A stretch of 64,000 nt of DNA from Exophiala sp. HKRS030 (lineage: Eukaryota > Ascomycota > Eurotiomycetes > Chaetothyriales > Herpotrichiellaceae), in assembly GCA_023897205.1 (NCBI GenBank), contig JAHWDD010000008.1, positions 1,984,001 through 2,048,000 on the forward strand, given 5' to 3'. The notes beneath the pieces were generated by a model that worked only from the letters and a program-made list of their open reading frames with translations, was not told where the DNA came from and searched no databases. This document shows positions 39,637 through 52,087 of the stretch, in pieces; the first letter of the stretch is position 1; every line of letters begins with the position of its first letter. The position numbers and the translations under genes are program-made.

Positions 39637-40768
39637 GACTAGGGAGAAAGAGAGAGTGGTTGGCCCCACGGCTATGATGCTGTATTGCTCGGATAGCACG
39701 TAGTCGTCTGCATGGTAGGGTTGACCGTGTTAAGCGGTCGAGACAAGCAGCATGGTTGTGGGATGAGATCGAGCTTAGGCGACCGAGGACAAGGAGTGAT
39801 TGGCAAATCGAGATGCCAGGTAAAGCATAAAGTGGCACCGTATCGAGTTAGATGGAGAGAGGTACATCCACGATCTGGTTCAGAATGGATGTATGTGGGA
39901 TGGAATTGGTGAGAGTTGCGGTGGTTTGATGCGCAGGTGTTAATTGACAATAAGACCAAGCAATTGCGTGATACTGAGTACGAGGTACTGTACATACATG
40001 CGTGCATTAAGTCATCTACGGAGTACGGAGTTGTTCAGAGGGAAGGGCGACTGGGGACGACCACCAGGCGTTCGTTGCACTTGAGGTACCACAGGTACCT
40101 AATAGCGCTCAGCTTCCGGCGCCTCTAGGCTTTGCCTAGGTAGGCATTTAGCCTGTCCAGTGACTTAGAGTAGCTAAGCATGAATGGAGGCTTGGAGCGA
40201 AGGAAGTTAGCCGATCAGGGTCCACAGGCTACACTTCGATATGTGCGGGAGTACTCACCAGTTAAGTGGTAAGTGGTGGTAGTGTGTACTGTAATACTGT
40301 ACCAACTGGGTTGCGTGAGCCCCCAATTACCCCGCCGTCTCATGACCACGATTTGGTAGTTGGGGCTCTCATGGGTGTAAATGCTGTGTACATAGCCTTC
40401 AGGTCGCTGCCATATTGGCACACTGACAACGTGTTGATCAATGGCCTTTGTGGTCTGAAGGGAGGAGAGTCTGGTGGTTGGTGGTGATTGGTGAGTCTAA
40501 GCACACCTACTTAGCGAGTCTTATCCAGCTACAGGAAATACTTGGTACCCCACGGTACCCTTGAACCTATCACCTCCCAGGTAGCTACCCGTTATGTACA
40601 GAGTACCTGCCAGGTGCCTGCCGTGGCCTGGGGACTGATTTGTCACATGTCGGAAGGTCTACACCTACCTAAGCAGTCAACGTACCTGTACTATGTTGTT
40701 CGCCGCATCTGAAAATATTCCTGAAATTCCAAACTATTCTCAAGCACACATCTGTCAAACAAGACGCA
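39637..40768. other. Divergent promoter region between the DUF202 and PTPA genes
   Basis: No gene is supported. It has a TACGGAGTAC-type element at 40017-40031 and several CCTAGGTAGG/TACCTA motifs at 40120-40145 and 40560-40680. Confidence 0.6.
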
Positions 40769-42019
40769 ATGACGATCGGACTTACGACAAACGTATCTGC
40801 TCAATCAACCATTCCAAAGCTAATTCCAGGGTCTCGTAGAAGATCACTCAATCCGACCTCTTCGAGCGACGCTGCACCAGAAACACCGTATCTTCCAGAC
40901 CCTCCTTCACAAGATTCATTTCATTTTACCACTCCAGTCAAACGAATCTTGTCCCCTGCCGATCATCAGAAATTCATCTCCTCACCAACCTATACCCTTC
41001 TCCAAGCTTGGATATTCACCCTCGCTGATTCTGTTCAAGGTCAAACCATCAACTCGCCAAAGACACAAACCGTTCCTGAAAACATTCAGAAGCTAGACAA
41101 TGTTCTTGATGAAATAGAGTCATTCCTTGCGAAATATCCTCCACTTGATACTGGTTCCAGATTTGGGAACCCAGTCTTCCGCAGTCTTCACAAGGCAATT
41201 GTTCAAAATGTTGAATCAATACACAGGAATAAATTGGGCCTGGACAATGAACCGGCGATCCATGAAATTTCAGTCTATTTGATCAATTCATTTGGATCTG
41301 AGGAACGTCTTGATTATGGCTCAGGCCATGAGCTGAACTTCCTGATGTGGCTGCTATGTCTGTATCAACTGGGCCAGATTAAGAGAGCAGACCTTGGTTC
41401 TCTCGTGCTGCATACCTTTGTCCGCTACCTCGACCTCATGCGCAAGATTCAGAGCACTTATTACCTAGAACCCGCCGGAAGTCACGGCGTATGGGGACTG
41501 GATGACTATCAATTCCTCCCATTCCTGTTCGGAGCGAGTCAGCTCATCCGACATCCCTATATCACACCCAAATCAATCCATAACAAGGTGGTATTGGACG
41601 AAGAGGGTGATAAATATCTGTATTTGAATCAGGTGCGATGGGTGGACAGTGTCAAAACAGTCAAAGGCCTACGGTGGCATAGCCCCATGCTCGATGACAT
41701 CTCTGGGGCCAAGAATTGGCAAAAGGTGGAAGATGGCATGAGGAAAATGTTTGTCAAAGAAGTGCTGGGCAAACTTCCAATCATGCAACACTTTCTGTTT
41801 GGCAGCCTGATACCTGGCACCGAGGATATGGGTAAACTTGATCCGGAAACACTTCGTCTTCAGTCGGAAAGAATGAAACACGTGAAAGAACAAGGTCACG
41901 AGCCTGACTACTGGGGTGACTGTTGTGGTATCAAAGTCCCCAGCACCGTAGCAGCAGGAGAGGAAATGAGAAAAAGAATGGGCACATCGGGAGCATTGCG
42001 TCCAATCCCCTTTGATTAA
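40769..42019 (+). CDS. Serine/threonine protein phosphatase 2A activator (PTPA; Rrd1/Rrd2 family)
   Basis: A peptidyl-prolyl isomerase that activates the PP2A catalytic subunit by reshaping its active site; acts in cytosol and nucleus. It is a single exon of 416 residues with ATG at 40769. Family hallmarks are [18 protein letters not shown] near residue 55, [36 protein letters not shown], the [18 protein letters not shown] block and [15 protein letters not shown] at the end. The first ~50 residues are a disordered Ser/Pro-rich leader. Fungi carry two paralogues, Rrd1 and Rrd2. The moderate length and short C-terminal tail make Rrd2 a little more likely, but I cannot decide. The frame is intact. 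Confidence 0.95.
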   Translation: MTIGLTTNVSAQSTIPKLIPGSRRRSLNPTSSSDAAPETPYLPDPPSQDSFHFTTPVKRILSPADHQKFISSPTYTLLQAWIFTLADSVQGQTINSPKTQTVPENIQKLDNVLDEIESFLAKYPPLDTGSRFGNPVFRSLHKAIVQNVESIHRNKLGLDNEPAIHEISVYLINSFGSEERLDYGSGHELNFLMWLLCLYQLGQIKRADLGSLVLHTFVRYLDLMRKIQSTYYLEPAGSHGVWGLDDYQFLPFLFGASQLIRHPYITPKSIHNKVVLDEEGDKYLYLNQVRWVDSVKTVKGLRWHSPMLDDISGAKNWQKVEDGMRKMFVKEVLGKLPIMQHFLFGSLIPGTEDMGKLDPETLRLQSERMKHVKEQGHEPDYWGDCCGIKVPSTVAAGEEMRKRMGTSGALRPIPFD

Positions 42020-43024
42020 TGGTGAGTGATAGTAGTTTCCGAGATCTGCAATCCAAGCGAGGCTTTCTTTTGAAGGTCACGAATGACATTCTCGTCATCT
42101 TTCACAGCCAGTGAGTGCCGTGTGTGAACGCCGTACTCCAGACAATGCCTGCATCCGGGTCTTGATGGATTGCGTGAGAGTCGATGCCTTGTCCTTGATG
42201 CATGGCCACAAAGTCGTTGGCATGTGGTACGATGGCTGACGAATCATGATCGTTTGTCGTAGACAAGTGGGGATGAACCTCACAATCTCACCGGCTGCGC
42301 GTCTTGGTTCACACTCAGGCTTTCAATAGTCTTGACGTGTTTCGAGTCCTAGTATGGACATCTCTGCATGTTCGCGGCACTACTTGATAATGCCATATCA
42401 CCGGGAAGATGTCTTCTTGATTGTGGACAACAATTGGAAAGTTTTGCCTGGAATCCGTAAGGTTCGCCCGAGGTTCCCCATTCCTGCCTTGCTGGCTATC
42501 ACGTATTCAGAGCAACCGAGACGAAAGATGATAGGATACGATTCAATCCAGATACGAATTCAGCCTTGCACCAAACCTCTATCGATGGTGTTTCGTGCTG
42601 ACTGGTCCGTTTTGCCTGCTGTGCTTCACGCTACGCCTTTACCCCTCCTCGTCCCTCATCACTTGGTACGCGTGGTAGCCTGTCACTTACATTGGTGAGC
42701 ATGGCTATCAATAGTGAATGCCTCGTTCCGCTTGGATGGTTGAGTCACCTCAAGATTCTTCACTCTGCTTTCGCTATTTTCTCCTTCTTTCCTTCACTGT
42801 CACCAGCCATATCACTCTCAGTCGAGGTTCCAACCTCAAACACTCGACATCTTTGATCTTACCAACTCAGCAGAAGACATTCCATCCTCGGTTTTCTGGC
42901 TTCTTATTCATTGTTTGTCTTCCACTGAAATCCTCGATTCAAATCTCAGCCTCGTTGTTTCGACTGATCTCATCATTCAACTTGAGTTAGAGCAAACCTC
43001 TTACTCACCGTAACGACCATCAGA
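42020..43024. other. Intergenic region upstream of the gene at 43025
   Basis: No gene is supported. The open frame at 42718-42990 is a consequence of a pyrimidine-rich leader rather than a protein. Confidence 0.6.
42752..43020 (+). promoter_or_regulatory. CT-rich core promoter or 5' leader
   Basis: The stretch before the ATG at 43025 is dominated by C and T on the plus strand (TTCTCCTTCTTTCC and similar). This is common in promoters of actively expressed filamentous-fungal genes. The start codon context (ATCAGAATGG) is good. No specific factor site is claimed. Confidence 0.4.
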
Positions 43025-44309
43025 ATGGGTAAACGATCAAAGAAATCCGCTGCTAAGCCCGCCTTGGTCCATCCCATCGCACCATGGATATACGTCAATG
43101 ACCCCAAACTGGGTCAGCCCTACGCGGATACACTGAAAACCATGCTGCCCGCTGTTGAGACTTACGAAATTGGAGATGAAACTGCCGACGAGATCATCTC
43201 ACGAATTCTCGTTGCCGAGTTGGTGGACAAAGTCGTCCTTATCCATGGCAGCCACGAAGATTCGAGCGATAATATAACCAGATCCAATCTCTTCAAGGCG
43301 GCTGCGATCAAACGAGGCTGCAACTACGCCAGTGTCAATCTCTATGTGGATGAGGCTGACGCCATTGTGTCGAATGATTTGAGCAAATGGGGATCAAATC
43401 ATCTAGAACTGCAAGCTGGACAAGACGTTCGCGCAACAGCCAAGAAGATTTTCCAGTGGCTTTGTGAGTGATTTCATTTGCATGTTGCCCATGCATGTCA
43501 TGATATATGATTCTAACACTTGGTATCCTTAGTCACCGTATTCACTGCCCACGAAACGATTCACTTGATCGATGCAGCAGAGTTGAAAGCTGTTGATAAC
43601 AAAAACTTCGCCGACTACGAGTATTGTACGATTGCCGAAACAAAGAATCGGCCAAAGGACTCCAAGATCCAATTCGTTGCGATTGTCCTCACGCGACCAG
43701 TGGTGGGTACAGATCAGAGGTTGACGTGGACTGTGGCAGACAAAACTGGCGTTGTAAGTCTAGACTGGTTCTCTCGCAAGAACCACATATTCAGTTCCCT
43801 TGTCAAGAGAAGGTTTCCTGACGAGGCATGACCTACAGGCAAATTTCCACTTCCAATATCGCGGTGTGAGCTCTCAGTATACGTGGGACTGGGTGCTAGC
43901 ATTGCAGCCGGGTGACCGCAAAGCTCTTCCTCGAATGCCCATGGTGGAGATCAAGGAGCGAAAGAGAACACGTCTCGCCAAAGCACCTTTCCGTGGTATC
44001 GGGCTCGCCGTCTCCAGCGTTGGCTACACGGTCCGCGCCATAGGGCATGGTGTGGCAAAGATTGGAGACGCAGCCAAGATGGGCAAGAGTTCGAAATGGG
44101 TTCCCGAAGCCGATGTCGTGGATGGTAAAGTCGTCAACTGGAAGAAAGTCTTTGCTGAAGAGGAGGCCAGATATAAGAATGCCGCGAGCCAGTCCAACAC
44201 TACTTCATCGTATCGTGCAGTCAAGATTTTCAATGAGAAAGGGAGAAGGCTTGGATGGATGACGACGATGATGCGAGTACTGAGGCAGACGATGCGAGTG
44301 TGGTGTTGA
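43025..44309 (+). CDS. Protein of unknown function, three exons
   Basis: Exons are 43025-43463, 43533-43753 and 43839-44309, giving 376 residues. The introns are 69 and 85 bases (gtgagt/ccttag with a CTAAC branch site; gtaagt/ctacag). No catalytic motif is recognised. The N-terminus is basic (MGKRSKKSAAKP), and there is no signal peptide or membrane segment. Internal features are a mixed alpha/beta region (VDKVVLIHGSHEDSSDN), WTVADKTG joined across the second splice to ANFHFQYRG, and a basic segment KERKRTRLAKAPFRGIG. Regular splicing and even codon use argue it is real. The annotated end (MTTMMRVLRQTMRVWC) looks unnatural. Another frame gives an acidic DDDDASTEADD tail, so one base may be missing in GGG 44241-44243 or GG 44257-44258. 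Confidence 0.75.
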
Positions 44310-47300
44310 GAGAGAAAGAATTCTGTTGAAGCCTGGTCTCAACGTGATGAATTTTCGAAGAGTGGCGGTCGGTGCGATGGTCACTGACATCCTGAGATGA
44401 TGGTCGAGGCTGGAACGATCCTCTCCTGAGGTCGGTCTTGCACGACCGAGGCAAGCTCACATTGTACTGCGCCTACTGCCAGACACACATAAATCACGAA
44501 GCTCCACGGCACATTGCCTGCACGATACTCACCACGAGGGACATTGGCGAGTCGACCACACAAGGCTCACATGCGCCTTCTTTCCTTACTTGTTACGTTT
44601 CCACAGATCAGATACAGATGATGAACGTTAGGAGTTCTGTCCCAGGGTGACACACAGTCAATGAAGATAACTGAAATATTCCCCGCATTTACTTAGCATG
44701 AGATATATATTCATTGGGTTGTAACTTGACAGACGAGCGTCTATCCAGCGGTTTTTCTCGCTCTCACTCACACTCTCCCCGGTCCAATGCCGCTGGTGCA
44801 TCAAGATCGTCCTGCAGATCAAAGGCTTGAACCGAGTCAGTCCAAGTCTGCAGATTGACACCTAACTAGTTAGATAAGCAGAGAGGGGTCACATCTCTAA
44901 AGACTATCACATCAACCATTGAAACATAAAAACGCCACACACTATTGAGTCTCGACACTTCCAAGCCCCAAGCTCGCTCAGTCAGTGTGTATCTACGTAC
45001 CGTGTACGGAATAGGTATTAGAACTGAGATCGAGCAATTCACAGCGACGCACCCAAACTCGAGCCTCAAGCTTTTAACTTCCCACATTCCACATTTCAAC
45101 CTTTCGACCCCATCGTGTCCATCTCAACCACGACTCATCACCTCTGCTCCGTAGTTGAAGTCTGGACCGCAAATGCGGACCAGGCTGCGCCAGGCAACCA
45201 TCTCAAGCTCGGCCGCACGGTATGCGGTATGCGGAGTTTCCAGTACGGTACTTTCCAACATTCCCCCTCTATGCTCACCCTCCCACCTCCTCCTCTTTTT
45301 CGGTCATTCGACCATGCACGACGTATTCGTAAGTCTTGCATCTTCCTTGTAACTCGTCACTTTGGGTGCAAGATCCGTGTTCTCGGAGCCCCTCTACTCC
45401 GGCTTTCACTGGCATCGCTCTTCAGCACGCGAAGTTTCGTATGTCCCTGCCTGAATTGATTGACAGCCTCATTATCATGGGAGTAGAGTTACGAGATTTG
45501 ACAACCAGCGTCCCAGGCCGAGGTCAAGGCTAAATGAGGCCTCTGACTTAGACCGGAGTAGACATGAGTTTCACAACGGGATGGAACCCTGCCGAGCAAA
45601 CAAAGCTTTCCTGTTAACAGCCCACGAAAGCCTGATGCTGTGGCTCGTCCGGAAGCTTTTCCCGTCCCCAGGTCTTCTGCTTTTACTCTTAACTAACGTA
45701 CTAACACCTTTGCCCTGGAGAATAAGCTCAGCGATCCCCAAAGCAAAGGGTGACCCCAGAGTCAAAGACCCTGAGATATGCCCAAATCAGTATGTTGCGG
45801 GCCATCATCGACAGCCACCTTAATGATTTGATAGACTTCTACGGGATGAACCCATGCCAGTGTCCATCCGCGAAAGGTATGTAGCAAGCAGTCAACCGTC
45901 TAGACTCAAGACTCAGACCTTCAGGCTGTGATCTTTGAGTTTGTTAGTCCACACCTCCGCCACCCTCGTCACGTCACATCCTGTTCTCCTCTTTAGGATC
46001 ATCTCACAGGGCCGGGGACGAGTGGCTCTCATCTTCTCTCGAAGCGCCCGATCAAAATGACAGAAACTGCAGATACGCAGCGCCGCGGCGGAGGCGGCTG
46101 GCCGCTAGCCGTCCGCCCCATGTCGGCAGGGCGCAGGACACACACGCTGTATGATAGAAACCCTCTCTTTACCGGAATCGATCAATCACTTTTATTAGAG
46201 CCTCAGATGCTCTGTGCCCCGCATGTATGTACTCTACTCTGTACCTCTCTTCCCGTCCTGTCCTGACCTGTCCTGAAGCAGCCACTTCGCTTAGCAGGTA
46301 GGTAGACAGACACACAGACACACACACTGACATAGAGAGGTTAGGCTGGGCACGTCATGGAGAACGAAACCGCACGAATGCATGCGGCTCTTTGCCTTTG
46401 CCTTTGCCCACCCACACTTACCCACCCCTCCTACTCCTCATCCTTCCCCCTGGCATGTCATGGTTAGAATAGTACCTTACATACCTTGCACACCCTCGCT
46501 ACCATCCTTTCAGATTCACTAGCTATACTCGCCCACCTGGGTAGTCAGTCAGTCAGTCAGTCAGTCAGCCGGTTCCTTGCTGGGAATGTCCACGTTTGCG
46601 GCCAAGAGACCAGGCTATTGTGTCCCGTCCCGTCTAAGGTACAGTATTACATTATTTGTCTCGACCGCGAACCACAATCCCCTCCTCTCCCTCTGCCCTC
46701 CCCCTCCACGGTAGGGAGGCTCTTCGCTTGTCAAAAGTGTCAGCCTTGCCGCTTCACTTCCAACATACCGAAATACCGACCGACGGAAAGACGGATAGAG
46801 AAACAGATAGTTAGTTAGTACTCACACAACCAACCAACCAAGCTAGCAGACTAGCATGTATGTATGTCTGAAGGTCTACATGCATGCATCATCATGATTC
46901 TCTGCGCGTGACTGCCGTCATATGCGGGTTTCAGCCTTATCTGGACTCCAGCAGGGCGAGTTTCAGGGCTGGGTGTTCTTCATCGGGCTATTCGGGATGA
47001 GTTAGGGAGGGGAGAGGGTGATCTTTTGCTGTTCTTCGGGTGCATACAGGTTGGTTCTCGGTATCGGTATCAGCTTTGATGATCTGTGGTCTGGGTTAGT
47101 TGAAGAGATCGACCTGTTCCAGTCTATGTGGGGCGATTGATGAGATTCGTTGTTGTTGCTCGGGTCGGAACGATCGTGAACAATCGGATGACATAGTCAC
47201 ATGGATATGGACGTGGATATGGACAAGTCTTGTATCGTGATGAGATACTGGTAGTATGGTTTTAACAGTGATATATTTGCTATCAACGACATGATAACCA

Positions 47301-47952
47301 GTAATGCCGACGTCAAGTCTCACCTCCGTTGCAGACAGAAGACAAATGGCTTGCCTCCCCATCTCATAGTCCGTGACGCTCATAGAGTGCTTTAAAATAC
47401 AGTGTTCCATCCCTGATACCATCCGTCCCTCCTTACCTCCCTCCATGAGCCCGTCGTGACTGGTTTCATCTTTATTCTTGCCGAGATCAACCAATCTCTA
47501 CGCCCTCTCTGAAGGAAACTGATTTCATGACACACCACTGCAAAGACACCGAGAATCGACGGCAACATGATGATTGGACAAAGCTTGTGAGAGTCGATGT
47601 CGTTTCCTTTCTTGGGCTTTACCTTCCTTATCATACCTCCCCCTTTGCATTCCTGGCTGTATAAATCACATTAAACTCCAATAAATCCCACAATCAAAAC
47701 TCCACAGCAGCCTGTTCTGGGGTCTTGAAATGTCCTCGTCCTTTCACGCATCTTGACTGGAACAAGCATGAAATACGTGCTGGTAATTGTGCCACTCCCA
47801 TTCCTGATAAACATGTAGCAGATGTCGGTAAAAAGTAGGTAGTGGTTCGCGTTGTTTGAGAGCTGGGTAAATCCTTGTGGAAAGGGCGGAAGTACTGGAC
47901 TTCGCGGACGGCTTGACTCAAACGCCCATTCACATCCAAAGAAAGCAGTCAT
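44310..47952. other. 3.6 kb intergenic region
   Basis: No gene is supported. Open frames are short and lack family features. Present are an AGTC microsatellite and scattered GT/TA-rich motifs (TACGGAATA near 45005). The right part is the 3' side of the hypothetical gene at 48918. Confidence 0.5.
46543..46568. repeat. Tetranucleotide microsatellite (AGTC)n
   Basis: About 6.5 perfect copies of AGTC in non-coding sequence. Confidence 0.9.
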
Positions 47953-48918
47953 TCAATATCTTCTGTGGCTATAGGCATACCCAGGAGCTCGAGTGACAAT
48001 GTCCACTGCACCCGCGGCAACACCGAAGCCACTATGATAAACACCATACGATGTGGTAGATGGATTCCTGACTTTGATGGTGCGCGGTTGTGGTGAATAC
48101 ATGTACGCTTCAGTCGTACTGTCATAGCCGGTGGATGCACGAGATCCATACGATCCATAGCCTGAATCGCGATATTCGTAAACCGCATAGCTAGTCGTAG
48201 AAGGCTTGTGCTGTCTCCGTGATGACGACCGAGTGCTTTGCAAAGACTTGATACTTTCTTGGCTGTCCTGTCTCCCGCGGGTGTGCGTGGGACGTCGACT
48301 TCTCCGGTCATGCTCGTCGTTGAAAGTACGGATCTCGACTTGAAGATTCCTCTCTGTCTTGTCCATCTGGCGTCGTTGCTCGTGATCTGACATGTCGTGC
48401 TCATATCGATGTCGATCCTCTTCATAGTCGTAGATGGGTTCGTCACGCGAAGCAATGGGTGACTCCACCACGGTGCAGCTGTGCTCGGATGATGATGATG
48501 ATAGGGTTTCTCGTATGCTTAGTAGATCTGTGTTTCGCTCCACGTGCTCCTGAAGCCAAGCATGATCCGCCATGACCCGTGTCGGACTGCCCCAGTCTTT
48601 CTCTGTGTTCTGTGATGCCGCCCAGGGACTGATGCCAGCTCCGACATCCAGCGACTTGTTGGTGGCATTGCCCGTGATCTCCAACAGTGGATCGCGTTGA
48701 GCTTCTCGATCGTGGCTTCTACGACTGATTTCTCGGGCGTATCGACCTCGGCCCTCGCGACCACGAGTTACACCTTCTCCTCCTCGTTTGCATTCGCGGC
48801 AGTCGCCGGGTTTGGGGTAGTGATATCTTTCAATGGTGGTACATCGCGAACTGCCGCACTCATTGGTGGTTTTGTATTCGTGTCCACATCCATATGATGT
48901 TTTGGTTCGCACGCACAT
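47953..48918 (-). CDS. Hypothetical protein with a Cys-rich N-terminus
   Basis: Single exon of 321 residues from ATG at 48918. The first 45 residues hold Cys/His pairs (MCVRTKTSYGCGHEY, CGSSRCTTIERYHYPKPGDC, CREC) that could form a small zinc-binding knuckle. The remainder is charged and low in hydrophobic residues, with Arg/Ser/Asp-rich stretches, a run of five Ser, and a C-terminal Tyr/Gly/Ser-rich region (YEYRDSGYGSYGSRAST). It is probably disordered. No family is recognised. Cys-rich heads followed by disordered tails are common among lineage-restricted fungal proteins. The sustained open frame and natural composition support coding, but expression is not shown. Confidence 0.6.
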   Translation of the reverse strand: MCVRTKTSYGCGHEYKTTNECGSSRCTTIERYHYPKPGDCRECKRGGEGVTRGREGRGRYAREISRRSHDREAQRDPLLEITGNATNKSLDVGAGISPWAASQNTEKDWGSPTRVMADHAWLQEHVERNTDLLSIRETLSSSSSEHSCTVVESPIASRDEPIYDYEEDRHRYEHDMSDHEQRRQMDKTERNLQVEIRTFNDEHDRRSRRPTHTRGRQDSQESIKSLQSTRSSSRRQHKPSTTSYAVYEYRDSGYGSYGSRASTGYDSTTEAYMYSPQPRTIKVRNPSTTSYGVYHSGFGVAAGAVDIVTRAPGYAYSHRRY

Positions 48919-51900
48919 TGTGCCAAATGGTTGCGAGCCTCTCAGAGGTGATGCGGAGTGGTACTGTGTGCGTTGGTGAAGCGTATGGTTCTTACGTCTG
49001 TGTTGCGTGATGTCAAAGTATAGATGACAATGTTGTCACTGAAGATGTTGCTGTAGAATTGATGTTGAAAACTGCTTCAATGGCACAACGGCACATTGAT
49101 CACAAAGTATAGAAGAGGCGGTGAAGATTGATCCAAGCCTTATGAAGATAATCAAGCCGTACACAATATCAAGTGCACGTAGTATACACAAACAAGGTCA
49201 CGCAAAGTCGTTAAAAGGTCTCAAAATGGTTGGAACTCGTGATGTCGAGGTACATTCAAGACCTGATCAGACTTGTTACAGTGTTCGGAAATGGTTCATT
49301 AGTGGCAATTCTTGTCCCACGGTGTTGAAGAGCTCGTGCATATGAGCGGCGGGGCAGAGTGGTTATTCTCTGAGGCAAAAGAAAGTGCTCGAAATCAACA
49401 GCAAAGTGCTCGTGGAGTGACAATATCAGTATATGAGTGAGTACTCGTTCTCGGAGAGAAATCAAGTCGTTGCCCTGTTCAATAGCTCAAAGGTAAGATG
49501 AGTAGATGGGCTCTGGAAGAAGGCGGAGTGAAACTTCGAACGAGGGCAGGGCTTGTCTAAACCTGACCTTTCTACCATGCATCATGCAGCTTGAATCCCA
49601 TCTCGCCTCAGATTCGACTCGCCAAAGACGACCGATGCGAGGAGACGCATAGCTCGATGCTATCATTGACAATTTTGGGCTAAGAAGACCAGCGCTGCAT
49701 TCAAGCGGACCGGCGTGGAAGACAACGTTAGCATCGGCCTTTCAGGACTGGTGATACGGACCGCTGCAGGCACCTAGTGCGATAAAAGGCGGACCTGAAC
49801 GCCCAAATGCCAGGGGTCTTAGCCAGTGTAGGAACGAGGTCGGTTAGTGGCCACCTTTGAGTGGCCAAAGTGTGGTCCTTCAGCCTGTCACAGCGATTCA
49901 GGGCGTTTCACACTGTTGGTGGCGGCGCCCGATGCAGAGCTGCAGGCTTTGATGGAGGGGAATTTGCCTGCTGGTGGCTTCTAGCCTCGAGGTTTGCCTT
50001 GGGAGCAAGTCTTGGGTCCCTGACTCCCTGGCCCGGCACGGCCAGGTGCGCTTTTCCAAAGATGCCTTCGGCCCCACCACTGCGCGAGGCCGGTATTGGA
50101 TGACAGTGCTGATCTTGGGGCGGCGTATTGGGATCGCCTGCAGACTGGAAGATCCAGTCGAAGGTGTGCAGTCGGTCACGATCTGGAGCAGTGGGTCTCA
50201 CCTTTGTTCATCTGAGGAATCATCATTGGGATTCCGCTGCATTCCACGTAGCACCAAGCCATTGGAGTAGGAAAGAGTGAGAAGTGCTGACAGAGACCCA
50301 AAGTTGACAGGTGATTCATGGCCTCTCTGCCTCTTCAAGCGTCTGTTTCGTGAACTGCAGTCCAGAATGCAACTCAACCGACAAGCGGTATTGGCTGTCG
50401 ATGAGATCTCGCCCAATATCTGTCGTCGCTGAGATGCCCACGTTGCGGGACATTTCCGGGAATCTCTGACACCACATGGTAGGAGTTGGTTTCGCCATCG
50501 GGAGTTTTTTTCCCCATGACGGGTCGACTTCTCTGGAAGATTCAATTTTTGTCCCACCGTCGACCGTTGACTGGTAAAAACCACTTTCCTTTAGACATGC
50601 CAATTCGGCCCATCGCAGAATATTCTGCCAATCACTGGGTTTCAGGCTTCGTCCGGATGCGAAGACAGCCAACAGACAGTCTCGAACAGAATCTATCAAT
50701 GTGTCAGAGGAACTAGACATGGAGAGACAAGACAGTGCACGGGTAGGACGGCTACAGCTGTCGCGACTGGCAAACTCTTTTTCGACTTCCTGTGCAGCGT
50801 CGACCGAGACTGGCTCTCAGTGAGGCAAAGCTTGTGCTATTCGACGTGATTCTGTGGGAAAGGAGGCATCGTGGCCTTTTACAGACCAGCCACAGCATTG
50901 TGCCCCTCCGGTTCGTGATGAGCGTTCGCCTTGACAAGTCTTGCTAACCTAGAGAATCAAGCTGGTCTAACGACGGTGCTCGGAGGCGCCCTAGGCCTGA
51001 CCGTCGGCAAGAGGTGCCTCAAACACGATGGCCCTCCTCGGAACAGGTTGCGAGTAATTCTCATGCTACTGACTTACAAGATAAACAGCTCATGTCCACC
51101 TGACAGGAACTGACCACTCGGTTGCAGTTGGGTTACCCTGATTGTCGTCGGGTGCTTACCGAGGTCTCGAGAAGTGGTTGAGACCGACTGAAGGCCGTAC
51201 TGAGATTATGAATGAGGATCCCCAAGTCCCGCTCAATCATCACATGTCGCTGTCGGACCACGACCTCCTGGACATGGAGATATCGCTACCAATGACCACT
51301 TCTGCTTACCACCCAGGAACGTGCCACGATGGACCGGGGCATCACCGTGAATGGCCGTTGTGATCTTGGTCTGAGCCATTGCCTTTTATCTGGCAAGAAT
51401 CACGTCTTCTCCCCAGACGATGATTTTGTTTGAAATAGCAGAGCTAAATTCGTGCTTTACTAGATCCTCAAAATGCTTCTAGGAGGCACACTAAGTGGAT
51501 AGTAAACGCATGTGCCTTATCGCATTACGTTGCTAAATCTACATGTCCCTGGCAGTGTCCATTACGTGAACGTGAACCGAGCTGAAAGCTGAGCCTGGAA
51601 GAATCTCCCGGCAGTGTCTTGGGCTATTTTCGATCTATACACTGATGCTGCCTCTTCGTATGCCTGGAAGGATGGTACTCGTGGCAAAAGTACATGCATG
51701 AACTTGGAATTGAACATGTTGGCCACGTCGCCCGCCCCGAAGTTCAAACTGGGCTTCGGTCTTTATGCGCTGGGTATCTCGCTAGCTAGTCTGCACCTAG
51801 CCAGAACAGAGAATCATGACGATGGACAAAGAAGCGCCGAATGAGCGTAAGGTGTATGACCAAGAGAAGTGAAGCCGACGCTTTGGGACCAGGCGAGATT

Positions 51901-52087
51901 CGATTGTCTTCTTCCCAAATGAAAGGCCATCCATGCAACGACTTGTAATTCTAGTCGAGGCGACGTATAAGGTATATTTGGGCTTCGAGGGGTCAGACAA
52001 GACTCTTGGTTTGAAAATGCAGAGTTTGTAGACAGAACTTCAGCGTCTCGACCCTCCAAAAGTCTGTTCCCGTGAAGAAGCCAGAGA
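48919..52087. other. 3.2 kb region with only one weak gene candidate
   Basis: Apart from the weak open frame at 50316-50720, nothing is supported. Overlapping frames at 49861-50270 and 51142-51844 look like chance. Confidence 0.45.
50316..50720 (-). CDS. Possible small hypothetical protein
   Basis: An ATG at 50720 opens 134 codons. The first third (MSSSSDTLIDSVRDCLLAVF, then LKPSDWQNILRWAELACL) and the last third (DIGRDLIDSQYRLSVELHSG) look helical and protein-like. The middle is less convincing and may contain an intron (an acceptor-like ttttaccag lies near 50575). No family is recognised and no neighbour informs its role. It may be real, part of a larger spliced gene, or chance. Confidence 0.3.
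   Translation of the reverse strand: MSSSSDTLIDSVRDCLLAVFASGRSLKPSDWQNILRWAELACLKESGFYQSTVDGGTKIESSREVDPSWGKKLPMAKPTPTMWCQRFPEMSRNVGISATTDIGRDLIDSQYRLSVELHSGLQFTKQTLEEAERP

Noticed and set aside
42718..42990. 90-codon open frame before the gene at 43025
   Set aside because: It is the translation of a CT-rich leader; the composition (Ser, Phe, Leu) follows from the pyrimidine tract.
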